A DNA stretch of 64,000 bases, taken from M30B19 sp041741535. GTDB taxonomy: Bacteria; Planctomycetota; Planctomycetia; Pirellulales; Pirellulaceae. Shown one piece after another: positions 8,065 through 16,860 of the stretch. Both the position numbers and the translations under genes were made by a program. Position 1 is the first letter of the stretch; each line of letters begins with the position of its first letter. The notes beneath the pieces are model-generated. The model made no database searches and had not been told where the DNA came from. It saw only the letters and a program-made list of their open reading frames with translations. The stretch covers positions 1-64,000 of the forward strand of contig JBGSJV010000125.1 in assembly GCA_041741535.1 (NCBI GenBank), read 5' to 3'.

Positions 8065-11013
8065 TCAGCGACTCTTGAGTTCGGCTTGTTGCTGTTCGGT
8101 CGCTTGGAAGTCCACTTGCCAAGCGGTTGGTTCCGCCGAGCGACGGATTTCGACCGCGGTCACCTTGTACTCTGGACAGTTCGTCGCCCAATCGCTCAGT
8201 TCGGTCGTGACGACGTTCGCTCCTGATTCGGGGAAGTGGAACGTGGTGTAGACCACACCGGGTTGCACGCGTTCGGAAATCTTGGCTCGCAGTTTTGTTT
8301 CCCCAGCGCGGCTAATGATATGCACCCAATCGCCGTCGGCAATGCCCCGCTCGGCCGCATCTTCGGCGTGAATCTCCAACCGATCCTCATGATGCCAGAC
8401 CACATTATCGGTTCGCCGCGTTTGGGCTCCAACGTTGTATTGGGTCAAAATTCGACCCGTCGTGAGGATCAACGGAAATTTTCGCGTGACCTTTTCTTTC
8501 GTTGGCACGTATTCGGTCAAAATAAACTTTCCGAGCCCCCGTGTGAATTCTTCGACATGCATGATCGGACTACCGGTGGGTCGATCGTCATTGCAGGGCC
8601 ACTGAATGCTGCCCAAGCGATCCAGCTTTTCGTAGGATACTCCGGCAAAGGTCGGCGTCAGAGCCGCGACTTCATCCATGATTTCGGACGGGTGATGGTA
8701 GTGCATCGGGACCCCCAAGGCTCGCGAGAATCCCATCGTCACTTCCCAATCGGCTAAGCCCGCCAAGGGTTCGACAATTTTTCGCACTCTAGAAATCCGG
8801 CGCTCCGCATTTGTAAATGTCCCATCTTTCTCCAAAAACGATGAACCTGGCAGCAAAACGTGCGCGTATTTGGCCGTCTCGTTGAAGAAAATATCTTGCA
8901 CGATCAGACACTCCAAGTTGCGGAGCGCGGCTTGTACGTGTTGGGTGTTGGGATCCGATTGCGCGATATCTTCGCCTTGGATGTACATCGCCTTGAAGCT
9001 TCCCGCGACGGCTTCGTTCAACATTCCAGGGATCCGCAGGCCGGGCTCCGGATCGATCTCGGTGTTCCAATAAGCGTTGAACAACTGCCGCGTCGCGACG
9101 TCCTTCACGGAACGATAGCCAGGCAGTTCGTGCGGGTACGATCCCATGTCGCAGGAACCCTGGACGTTGTTCTGCCCACGCAGTGGATTCACTCCCACGC
9201 CTCGTCGTCCAATATTGCCGGTGGCCATCGCCAAGTTGGCAATGCCCATGACGGTGGTCGAACCTTGACTGTGTTCTGTCACTCCCAAGCCATAATAGAT
9301 CGCCGCATTCCCAGCGGTGGCATACAACCGAGCCGCTTGGCGAATCAAATCGGCGGGGACACCCGTGATCTCGGACACCGCCTCCGGGCTGTTCTCCGAA
9401 CGCAAGACAAACTCCCGCCAAGCGTGAAACGCGGGCTCCTCGCAGCGAGCCGCCACAAAGGCTTCGTCAATCAATCCTTCGCTGGCAATCACATGGGCCA
9501 GCCCGTTGATCATGGCCACGTTCGTTCCGGGCCGCAACTGCAAGTGAAACTTGGCTTCAATATGTGGTGACCGAACCAGATCAATGGCGCGCGGGTCGAT
9601 CACGATCAATTGGGCTCCTTCGCGGAGGCGTCGCTTCAACCGGGAAGCAAAGACCGGATGGCCTTCACTGGGGTTGGCGCCCATCACAACCACCACATCG
9701 GAATCGGCGACCGACAAAAAGTCTTGTGTCCCAGCCGACTCACCCAAAGTTTGCTTCAATCCATATCCGGTGGGCGAATGGCAAACGCGCGCGCAAGTAT
9801 CGACGTTATTGTTGCCGAACCCCGTGCGAATCAACTTTTGCACCAACCACGTTTCTTCGTTCGTACAGCGAGACGACGTGATCCCACCAACCGACTTGCG
9901 TCCATATTTCGCTTGAATGCGCCGAATTTCGCTGGCGGCGTACTCAAAGGCTTCATCCCAGGAGACCACGCGCCACGGATGATCGATACTCGAACGAATC
10001 ATCGGCTCTTTGAGCCGATCCGGATGCGACGCATAACCCCAGGCAAAGCGGCCTTTGACACACGCGTGCCCTTCGTTCGCGCCGCCCGCTTTGTTGGGCA
10101 CCATCCGCACGACTTGCTGGCCTTTGACCTCCGCATTGAAGGAACAGCCCACGCCGCAATACGCACAAGTGGTCGTTACGGTGCGTTCGGCCTGACCGAG
10201 TTGAATCAAGGACTTTTCCGAAAGCGTCGCGGTCGGACATACGTTCACGCAGGCACCGCAAGAAACACATTCGGAATCCAAAAACGACTCACCGGCACTG
10301 GCCGAAACCTTCGACTCAAAACCACGACCGCTGATTGTCAACGCGAATGTGCCCTGCACTTCTTCACAGGCTCGCACGCAGCGACTGCATACGATGCACT
10401 TCGAGGGCTCGAAGGTGAAATACGGATTGGATTCATCTTTTGGTTCGGCACTTGGTTTGTCGAAATGGTTTTCGCCGGCAAAGCCATAACGCACTTCACG
10501 CAATCCAACCACGCCGGCCATGTCTTGCAGTTCGCAATTGCCATTGGCCGTGCAGGTCAAGCAATCCAGTGGATGGTCGGAAATATACAACTCCATCACG
10601 TTTCGCCGCAATTCCGCCAGCCGCAGCGATTGCGTGGCGATCTTCATGCCGTCTTCTACGGGCGTCGTGCACGAAGCCGGAAAACCTCGTCGTCCTTCGA
10701 TCTGCACCAAACACAACCGGCACGAACCAAACGCCGCCAATTGATCCGTCGCGCACAGTTTGGGAATCTTGATCCCAGCCAGCGCTGCCGCCCGCATGAC
10801 AGACGTGCCTGCCGGGACCTGCACCGTCGCGCCATCGATCAGCACTTGGACCAAGTTCGTTTGAGAACTGGGCGGTGTTCCCAAGTCCACGCCCGGATCG
10901 CGGCCCAAGTGAGTTTGCAATTCGACAAAAACTCCATTGGGAGTCCGATTCGTTGGAGCCTCATCAACTTGGCCCGCTCGAGCGGCAGAACTCGAAACAT
11001 TTCGCGCAATCAT
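8065..11013 (-). CDS. fdsA: NAD-dependent formate dehydrogenase, catalytic alpha subunit
   Basis: The 982-residue molybdenum/tungsten subunit oxidises formate to CO2 and passes electrons to the flavin subunit. Domains in order are a [2Fe-2S] ferredoxin domain (about 53-130; Cys87, 98, 101, 115), a NuoG-type His-Cys cluster region (Cys151-160), two [4Fe-4S] motifs (CIVCSRCVRAC at 206-216 and CVSCGACVNVC at 249-259), and the bis-MGD oxidoreductase domain with its own cluster (CAYCGVGC, 283-290). The metal ligand is Cys411 in CARVCHSPT, so this is the non-selenium form. Its ATG overlaps the fdsB stop (ATGA). Gene order G-B-A matches soluble, oxygen-tolerant FDH operons such as that of Cupriavidus. 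The usual accessory genes fdsC (fdhD) and fdsD are not in the window and must lie elsewhere or be absent. Confidence 0.95.
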   Translation of the reverse strand: MIARNVSSSAARAGQVDEAPTNRTPNGVFVELQTHLGRDPGVDLGTPPSSQTNLVQVLIDGATVQVPAGTSVMRAAALAGIKIPKLCATDQLAAFGSCRLCLVQIEGRRGFPASCTTPVEDGMKIATQSLRLAELRRNVMELYISDHPLDCLTCTANGNCELQDMAGVVGLREVRYGFAGENHFDKPSAEPKDESNPYFTFEPSKCIVCSRCVRACEEVQGTFALTISGRGFESKVSASAGESFLDSECVSCGACVNVCPTATLSEKSLIQLGQAERTVTTTCAYCGVGCSFNAEVKGQQVVRMVPNKAGGANEGHACVKGRFAWGYASHPDRLKEPMIRSSIDHPWRVVSWDEAFEYAASEIRRIQAKYGRKSVGGITSSRCTNEETWLVQKLIRTGFGNNNVDTCARVCHSPTGYGLKQTLGESAGTQDFLSVADSDVVVVMGANPSEGHPVFASRLKRRLREGAQLIVIDPRAIDLVRSPHIEAKFHLQLRPGTNVAMINGLAHVIASEGLIDEAFVAARCEEPAFHAWREFVLRSENSPEAVSEITGVPADLIRQAARLYATAGNAAIYYGLGVTEHSQGSTTVMGIANLAMATGNIGRRGVGVNPLRGQNNVQGSCDMGSYPHELPGYRSVKDVATRQLFNAYWNTEIDPEPGLRIPGMLNEAVAGSFKAMYIQGEDIAQSDPNTQHVQAALRNLECLIVQDIFFNETAKYAHVLLPGSSFLEKDGTFTNAERRISRVRKIVEPLAGLADWEVTMGFSRALGVPMHYHHPSEIMDEVAALTPTFAGVSYEKLDRLGSIQWPCNDDRPTGSPIMHVEEFTRGLGKFILTEYVPTKEKVTRKFPLILTTGRILTQYNVGAQTRRTDNVVWHHEDRLEIHAEDAAERGIADGDWVHIISRAGETKLRAKISERVQPGVVYTTFHFPESGANVVTTELSDWATNCPEYKVTAVEIRRSAEPTAWQVDFQATEQQQAELKSR

Positions 11014-12542
11014 CGTTCGAAGTCCTCAGGAAAATGTTGCAGCGCGCTCTGGACGGGAAACGGCGTCATCCCACCCATCGCACACAACGAACCGTGCTGC
11101 ATCGTGTCGCAGAGACTCTCCAGCAATGCCAGATTCGCTTCACGATCTTGTCCTTGTGCGATGCGGTCGATCACTTCGACGCCGCGTACCGAGCCAATCC
11201 GACATGGCGTACACTTGCCACAGGACTCTTCGGCACAGAACTCCATCGCAAACCGAGCCATCCGTCGCATATCGACCGAATCATCAAACGCGACCATACC
11301 ACCATGTCCAATCATCGCGCCCCGTTGAGCAAACGCTTCGTATTCCAGTGGCAAGTCGAAATCATGACTCGGAACATAAGCCCCTAACGGTCCGCCCGCT
11401 TGGATTGCGCGCAGCGGTCGACCACTGGCGCTACCTCCTCCGAAGTCGTTCAACAGCTCGCGCAAGGTCAAGCCAAAGGCTTTTTCGATCAGGCCCGGAC
11501 GCTGGATGTTGCCGGACAATTGGAGCGTGAGCGTTCCGCGCGAACGACCTTGACCGAAGTCGTGGTAATACTTGCCACCGCGTGCCAAGATCAGCGGAAC
11601 ACTGGCCAAGGTGATCACATTGTTGACGACGGTCGGCTTCCCGAACAAACCCACATGGGCAGGCAGCGGCGGTTTCGCGCGAACTTCACCACGTTTGCCC
11701 TCCAAACTTTCCAGCAGTGCGGTTTCTTCCCCGCAGATATATGCACCGGCTCCTAAACGCACTTCCAAATGGAACGAGCGACCCGAGCCCGCGACGTTCT
11801 CCCCGAGCCAACCAGCGGCCTCGCAGCGACGGATAGCCTCGCTAAGCGTCGTCCAACACCGCGGGTATTCCGAACGCAAGTAGATGTAGCCGACCGTGGC
11901 CCCCACCGCCAAGCCCGCAATGACCATGCCTTCAATCAAACAATAGGGATCGCCTTCCATCAACATACGATCGGCGAACGTTCCCGAGTCCCCTTCATCG
12001 GCATTGCAAACGATGTACTTTTGATCAGCCGTGGTATCCAAGACCGTCTGCCACTTGATGCCGGTCGGAAACGCGGCACCTCCACGCCCACGCAAACCCG
12101 AACCCTTCACTTCGGCCACGATCTCGTTGGCTGACAGAGCCATCGCGTTTTGCAAACCAACCCAACCGCCATGTGATTGGTAGTCTTCAAGCGACAACGG
12201 ATCGATCACACCAACTCGTTCGAATGTCAATCGTTCTTGGTTCTTGAGGTACGAGATCTCGGCCGTCGGTCCCAAGCGTAGTGCATGTTGCCCGCCGTGC
12301 AAGAAATCGGCGGCAAACAAAGACTCGATATCTCCCGTGGTGACTGGCCCGTAGGCGATACGCCCGGCTTCGGTCTCGACTTCGACCAACGGCTCCAACC
12401 AGAACATTCCGCGAGAACCATTGCGAACCAAAGTGATTTGCCGCCCGGCTGCAGCGGCTTGGGCCGCGATCCGTTTGGCGACTCGATCAGCACCAATTGA
12501 AACGGCGGTTGTGTCGCAGGGAACATAAACTTTTACGCTCAT
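11010..12542 (-). CDS. fdsB: NAD-dependent formate dehydrogenase, flavin/NAD beta subunit
   Basis: A 510-residue homologue of complex I NuoF. The first ~110 residues form a thioredoxin-like domain, seen in FdsB and HoxF-type proteins. The core follows with the glycine-rich FMN/NADH motif (GRGGAAFPTGIKW) and AGAYICGEETALLESLEG. A C-terminal [4Fe-4S] motif ESCGKCTPCR with a later Cys (SLCAMGG) completes it. It takes electrons from FdsA via iron-sulfur clusters and reduces NAD+. Both ends overlap neighbours by ATGA, so fdsG, fdsB and fdsA are translated as a coupled set. Confidence 0.95.
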   Translation of the reverse strand: MSVKVYVPCDTTAVSIGADRVAKRIAAQAAAAGRQITLVRNGSRGMFWLEPLVEVETEAGRIAYGPVTTGDIESLFAADFLHGGQHALRLGPTAEISYLKNQERLTFERVGVIDPLSLEDYQSHGGWVGLQNAMALSANEIVAEVKGSGLRGRGGAAFPTGIKWQTVLDTTADQKYIVCNADEGDSGTFADRMLMEGDPYCLIEGMVIAGLAVGATVGYIYLRSEYPRCWTTLSEAIRRCEAAGWLGENVAGSGRSFHLEVRLGAGAYICGEETALLESLEGKRGEVRAKPPLPAHVGLFGKPTVVNNVITLASVPLILARGGKYYHDFGQGRSRGTLTLQLSGNIQRPGLIEKAFGLTLRELLNDFGGGSASGRPLRAIQAGGPLGAYVPSHDFDLPLEYEAFAQRGAMIGHGGMVAFDDSVDMRRMARFAMEFCAEESCGKCTPCRIGSVRGVEVIDRIAQGQDREANLALLESLCDTMQHGSLCAMGGMTPFPVQSALQHFPEDFER

Positions 12543-13078
12543 GATCTTGCTCCCAAGGCCGAGTCCACGGCGGCCGCCGCTGGTTCGGTATTGACTTTGG
12601 CCTCAGCGACCAATTCGTCGAACATCGCTGCATCGACTCGACCGAATACTTCATCGCCGACTCGGACCGATGGAGAACAAGCACAATTGCCCAAGCAATA
12701 GACGGGCTCCAACGTGACCGCTCGATCGGGAGTTGTTTGATGGAAGTCGATCCCTAATGACCGTTTCGCGTATTCCTCTAATTCGCAGCCACCTTTAGCT
12801 TGACAGGCTTCGCCGCGACAGACTTGAATGATCGCACGGCCTGGCGGTTCGGTGCGAAAATCCGCATAAAAAGTAATCACGCCGTAAACTTCGGCGCGTG
12901 ACACGTTCAAAGCATAAGCGACTATCGCGACGGCGGGCGGCGGAATAAACCCATACTCCGCCTGAATTTCATGCAAGATTGGAAGCATCGCCCCAGGTCG
13001 CTGGGCGTGCTGTGCCACCAATGTTTCCAGACGAGATTGAACTATCGGATCGACTTCTTTAGCGTTTGTCTTTTCCAT
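12539..13078 (-). CDS. fdsG: NAD-dependent formate dehydrogenase, gamma subunit (NuoE-like)
   Basis: A 179-residue thioredoxin-fold [2Fe-2S] protein of the NuoE/FdsG family. The four cluster cysteines lie in CRGEACQAKGGC and, about 35 residues later, CLGNCAC. The N-terminal helical region (HAQRPGAMLPILHEIQAEYG) is typical. It works with FdsB to carry electrons to NAD+. It is the first gene of the fds run and starts 21 bp after the lipA stop, so lipA may be cotranscribed. Confidence 0.93.
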   Translation of the reverse strand: MEKTNAKEVDPIVQSRLETLVAQHAQRPGAMLPILHEIQAEYGFIPPPAVAIVAYALNVSRAEVYGVITFYADFRTEPPGRAIIQVCRGEACQAKGGCELEEYAKRSLGIDFHQTTPDRAVTLEPVYCLGNCACSPSVRVGDEVFGRVDAAMFDELVAEAKVNTEPAAAAVDSALGARS

Positions 13079-13099
13079 TAGCCATTCACTCTCTTGGGT

Positions 13100-14050
13100 T
13101 TATTCGGCCATGTCCCGTGCATGGTAGCTGGAGCGAACAAACGGTCCCGACGCGACCTTCTTGAAGCCCAGTTTCTTGGCCATCTCACCGTAGAACGTAA
13201 ACTCGTCCGGGTGAATGTAGCGAACGACGCTCAAGTAACGAGTTTCGGAGGGCTGCAAGTATTGGCCCAAGGTCAAAAAGTCGCAATCGGCATCGCGCAG
13301 ATCGGTCAAGACTTCCAGTACTTCGTCTTGAGTTTCACCCAAGCCCAACATCAGGCCACTCTTGGTGCGAACCTGGGGACTGAGTTGCTTGACCAGACGC
13401 AGCAAATCCATCGTCCAGCGATAACGCGACTTCGGTCCGCGAACTCGGCGATACAACCGCAGCACGGTTTCGGTATTGTGATTGAAAACTTCCGGCCGAG
13501 CCTCAAGCAACTTGGCCACCGCTTCGGGATTGTCGATAAAGTCCGGTGTCAAGACTTCGATCGTGGCGTCAGGGACTAATTCGCGAACGGCTTCAATGCA
13601 TTGCCGAAAGTGCTCAGCCCCACCGTCGGCCAAGTCGTCTCGTGTGACGCTGGTGATGACAACGTGTTTGAGCCCCAAACGAAGGGCGGCCTGTGCGAGT
13701 CGAGTCGGTTCGTCGGCTTCCAACGCTCCCGGTCGACCGCGTTTTACCGCACAGAATCCACAAGGCCGCGTGCAGGTATTTCCCAAGATCATGAAGGTGG
13801 CGGTTTGCTGCGAATAACATTCCGAGCGATTCGGGCACTTGGCGTTGTCGCAGACCGTTTCCAGTCCTAGCTCTTCCATCAGCCCAGCAGTGAAGTTCAC
13901 ACCGCCTTTGGGCAAGGGCTTTTTCAACCAACGCGGCAAGCGTTTGACGGTCGAACCGTCAACCTCCAGGGCCTGGACTTGGGCGTCCACGTCGGTGGAT
14001 TCAGCGGACACAATTGGCAATGCTATCAACTTCGACACAGCAGATCCCAT
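13100..14050 (-). CDS. lipA: Lipoyl synthase
   Basis: A 316-residue radical SAM enzyme that inserts two sulfurs into octanoyl groups on lipoate-dependent proteins. Both clusters are visible: the auxiliary CX4CX5C motif (CDNAKCPNRSEC), which is the sulfur donor, and the SAM-cluster motif CTRPCGFC. The conserved C-terminal Ser that ligates the auxiliary cluster is in VRSSYHA. The open frame extends to 14329 with arginine-rich sequence unlike the family. The ATG at 14050 gives the usual length and is preferred. It stands just upstream of the formate dehydrogenase genes; the functional link, if any, is not clear. Confidence 0.95.
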   Translation of the reverse strand: MGSAVSKLIALPIVSAESTDVDAQVQALEVDGSTVKRLPRWLKKPLPKGGVNFTAGLMEELGLETVCDNAKCPNRSECYSQQTATFMILGNTCTRPCGFCAVKRGRPGALEADEPTRLAQAALRLGLKHVVITSVTRDDLADGGAEHFRQCIEAVRELVPDATIEVLTPDFIDNPEAVAKLLEARPEVFNHNTETVLRLYRRVRGPKSRYRWTMDLLRLVKQLSPQVRTKSGLMLGLGETQDEVLEVLTDLRDADCDFLTLGQYLQPSETRYLSVVRYIHPDEFTFYGEMAKKLGFKKVASGPFVRSSYHARDMAE

Positions 14051-14352
14051 CAATATCGTCTCGGTAAATGCGACTCGCACCGGTTTTATTCTAGTGGAAA
14101 TCAACAAAGTGGGTAAGCGATCTCTCAGGTAAGAAACCGGAGGAAAACCAGAAGAATTAATCGAGGCCCAGCAAAAAACCACGCCGCGAGGTCGGAATCT
14201 CGCCCGCTTCGCAGTCGGCTTCATCCACCCAAAGACCAGGCCAAAACGGCTCTCCAGTGAGTGCGAATCAAAGCGAGCTTCCGAGACCAGGAACCTGGTA
14301 TATTTTTCGGAGGTGCTTTCAGTTGGCATATTGTTTACCCGTAGGAGCGATC
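14051..14352 (+). other. Divergent intergenic region between lipA and the Rpn-type nuclease
   Basis: The region should hold promoters for both flanking genes, but no hexamer pair stands out. Only the ribosome binding site GGAG at 14343-14346, before the nuclease gene, is clear. Confidence 0.5.
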
Positions 14353-15276
14353 ATGGGACTGGGAATTCGACCGATAAACGATTTTGCTTTTCGCAAAGCC
14401 TTTGCTTCGCCGCAGAGCCATTCGGCGTTGATTAGCCTGCTCAACTCGATCCTGGTACCACACGTGCCGATCACCCGAGTTACACTGCAAAACCCATTCA
14501 ACTACCAGGATTTCGATACGGACAAGTTGTCGATTCTGGACATCAAAGCGACGGATCAGAACGGATCGATCTACGACATCGAAGTACAGATCGCGGTCAA
14601 GCCAGGACTTGTGCAACGCTTGGTGTTTTACGCCGCCGAACTGTACGCCGATCAACTTCGGAGCGGCGACGAATATCGCCAACTAAAACCAGTGATCATT
14701 ATTGCCTTGGTCGAAGATATCGTCTGGGTGGATTCCCTCCAGCCGCACCATCGATTCGAATTGACAGACCAGCAATCTTGCCGGGTGTTGGCCGACACAT
14801 TGTCTATTCACATTGTGGAACTGGAAAAGTACAATTTAGAGGTCGGGAACTTGGCGAATGCCGGCCCCTTGGAACGTTGGGTATTTTGGCTCCGCCACGC
14901 CCAGGAATACGACGTCCATCAATTGCGCGAACTGTTTCCGGGCGCCGAGTTTGACGTGGTCAATTCACTATTGCTAGAAATTAGTCAACAAACCAAGGAC
15001 AAATCCATGTACGACGCACAAGAAAAGCAACGACGCGATCTATTGTGGCTACAGAACATTGCGATCGAAGAAGCTGAACAGCGTGGCGAAAAACGCGGTG
15101 AAAAACGCGGTGAAAAGCGTGGCGAAAAACGGGGAGCACTGAAAGGTAAGATTATGACGCTGCAAGAAGTTTTGGGATTGCCGCTCACCCCAGATCTGGA
15201 ACTATCCGCTTGCTCGACCGAACAACTAGAGTCGATCCTGGAGGAATTGCGGACCCAAATAAAAAATCGAAGTTGA
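14353..15276 (+). CDS. Rpn / PD-(D/E)XK family nuclease (transposase-like)
   Basis: A 307-residue protein of the PDDEXK_2 (PF12784) group. The N-terminus IRPINDFAFRKAF matches the family's opening, and the nuclease core reads LSILDIKATDQNG...YDIEVQ, supplying the D...ExQ catalytic pattern. Rpn proteins are Mg-dependent DNA nucleases that promote RecA-independent recombination and often behave like selfish or variable genes. The ATG at 14353 has GGAG 6 bases upstream; a longer frame from 14257 lacks such support. The C-terminal part has four GEKR repeats, a hydrophilic linker seen in many family members. It stands alone on the plus strand among minus-strand genes. Confidence 0.85.
   Translation: MGLGIRPINDFAFRKAFASPQSHSALISLLNSILVPHVPITRVTLQNPFNYQDFDTDKLSILDIKATDQNGSIYDIEVQIAVKPGLVQRLVFYAAELYADQLRSGDEYRQLKPVIIIALVEDIVWVDSLQPHHRFELTDQQSCRVLADTLSIHIVELEKYNLEVGNLANAGPLERWVFWLRHAQEYDVHQLRELFPGAEFDVVNSLLLEISQQTKDKSMYDAQEKQRRDLLWLQNIAIEEAEQRGEKRGEKRGEKRGEKRGALKGKIMTLQEVLGLPLTPDLELSACSTEQLESILEELRTQIKNRS
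15085..15132 (+). repeat. Four 12-bp repeats coding GEKR inside the nuclease gene
   Basis: The unit GGYGAAAARCGN occurs four times head to tail. Copy number could change by slippage without shifting the reading frame, so it would vary only the length of a charged linker. Confidence 0.85.
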
Positions 15277-15338
15277 AAGACAGTCCACCGAACTCACCAA
15301 CATACATTCCTCTGCCATCCACTCCTCTGCCAACCACC

Positions 15339-16694
15339 TCAACTGCTCAGCCCGATGAGCGTCCCCGTCGCGTCGGCAAACTTTTCCGTTTCGATCCCCA
15401 TCGACTGAGCAATGCTCAGCAGCACGTTGCTCAATGGTGGGTGTTTCTCGTCGTCAAACGCCAAATGTTGCCCGTGCTTCAGTCCCAACCGATTCCCACC
15501 AGCCAACAACAGCGGCAGGTTCTTCGGCGAGTGATCCCCACCGGCACCCGAGTTCATGCCGCTGCCAAACAACACCATCGTCTGGTCCAACATCGACCCT
15601 GGTCCATCTTGCGTGTTGGACAACAGGCGCAAAAATCGTCCGAGCCGCGCGACATGAAATTGGTCGATCGTTGCTAACTTGGCCAACATTCCCGGATCGC
15701 CACCGTGATGCGACAATTCGTGATGATTCTCACCGCCGCCACCATAACCGCCGGCTTCTCGCGACCATTCGAAGGTGATGACTCGTGTGGTATCGGTCAC
15801 CAAAGCCAAGTAGCTGATCTCCAACATGACGTCCAACCACATCGGTCGATCGTGGGCGTCGCCGGGCTGCATGTTGAGTTGCAAGTCGTCCGTGGAAACT
15901 TCTGGCTTGGGAACATCAATCCACTCTTGAAGACGTTGCACACGCTGCTCGGTTTCCCGGACACTGCCCAGATACTCTTCCAGCTTTCGTTGGTCGTGGG
16001 CACCTAGCTTCTGCTGCAACTGTTTCGCTTCTGCCAGAACATTATCCAAGATCGAACGCTTGTCGGCGTATCGGCGCAATGTGGCCGCTCGATCGACCGC
16101 GGAATCGGGCACGAACAAACGTTCGAACAAGCGGCGCGGCGAGTTCTCGGCGGGCAACGGCGTTCCGGCTTGGTCGAACGATAACGTATGACTATGTCCC
16201 GCCGAACCCGTACCGGTTGCATCCGACAATTGCAACGACGGAATACGCGTCTCTCGACCGTGCTTCGCCGCCACTACTTGGTCAATCGAAATCGTGTTGG
16301 TGTAATCGCTACCGGGAACGGCCTTCAGATCCGCGGCCGTCAACCAAGTGTCCGCTCCACTATGCCCTCCGGTGGCCGCAGGGTGCCCCAAACCGCTGAG
16401 CACCGAGAATTGCGATTGCAGATCGGCCAACGGTTGCAGCGTCGGCGACAACTGGTACTGCGGCCCTGTCTGCGACGGCACCCATTGCAATATATTGACG
16501 CCGTTGGGAATGTAGCAGCAAACCATTCGCGGTTGTGAGGCAATGGCATTCGCCCAGGGCTTGAATTTTGAATCGTCCGCCGCCCGAGCGGGCGTCATCG
16601 CCTCGAGCCAAGGCAACGACAACGCCACGCCCGCCCCTCGCAAAATCTCGCGCCGCGACAGATAACGAACCCGACCCAACGAACGCTGCGACAT
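15339..16694 (-). CDS. DUF1552 protein, exported by Tat
   Basis: A 451-residue protein of the DUF1552 family, very abundant in planctomycetes. It starts with a twin-arginine-like signal (SRREILRGAG, then a hydrophobic stretch ending ARAA), so it is probably folded in the cytoplasm and exported. The body has family features such as CCYIPNGVN, SVLSGLGHP, GGHSGADTWLT and GGENHHELSHHGGD. Its function is unknown. In planctomycetes it is usually encoded beside a DUF1592/DUF1587 cytochrome-like protein, but that partner is absent here. The ATG at 16694 is chosen because it directly precedes the signal; the frame extends to 16754. Confidence 0.88.
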   Translation of the reverse strand: MSQRSLGRVRYLSRREILRGAGVALSLPWLEAMTPARAADDSKFKPWANAIASQPRMVCCYIPNGVNILQWVPSQTGPQYQLSPTLQPLADLQSQFSVLSGLGHPAATGGHSGADTWLTAADLKAVPGSDYTNTISIDQVVAAKHGRETRIPSLQLSDATGTGSAGHSHTLSFDQAGTPLPAENSPRRLFERLFVPDSAVDRAATLRRYADKRSILDNVLAEAKQLQQKLGAHDQRKLEEYLGSVRETEQRVQRLQEWIDVPKPEVSTDDLQLNMQPGDAHDRPMWLDVMLEISYLALVTDTTRVITFEWSREAGGYGGGGENHHELSHHGGDPGMLAKLATIDQFHVARLGRFLRLLSNTQDGPGSMLDQTMVLFGSGMNSGAGGDHSPKNLPLLLAGGNRLGLKHGQHLAFDDEKHPPLSNVLLSIAQSMGIETEKFADATGTLIGLSS

Positions 16695-16860
16695 GCGTGA
16701 ACCTTTGAGCAAACAACAGCCCCATTCAGTAGACATGATAACCCAGAACGGCATTGATCAGTAGCGGAAAATCAACTCCAAAATCAATAACCATTTTTCA
16801 TTCACTCAATCGTCTCGGGGCTGAAGCCATCGAAAGCCGCAATTCGTCGGAGCCCTTCCA

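Noticed and set aside
8065..11013. Selenocysteine formate dehydrogenase
   Set aside because: The active-site position is an ordinary Cys codon (Cys411) and no in-frame TGA is present there.
9610..11328. 572-codon plus-strand open frame antisense to fdsA
   Set aside because: The opposite strand encodes fdsA with all its motifs. The antisense frame has no recognisable domain and reflects codon bias of the real gene.
14051..14329. Longer lipA with 93 extra N-terminal residues
   Set aside because: The extension is Arg-rich and unlike the family; the ATG at 14050 gives the normal length.
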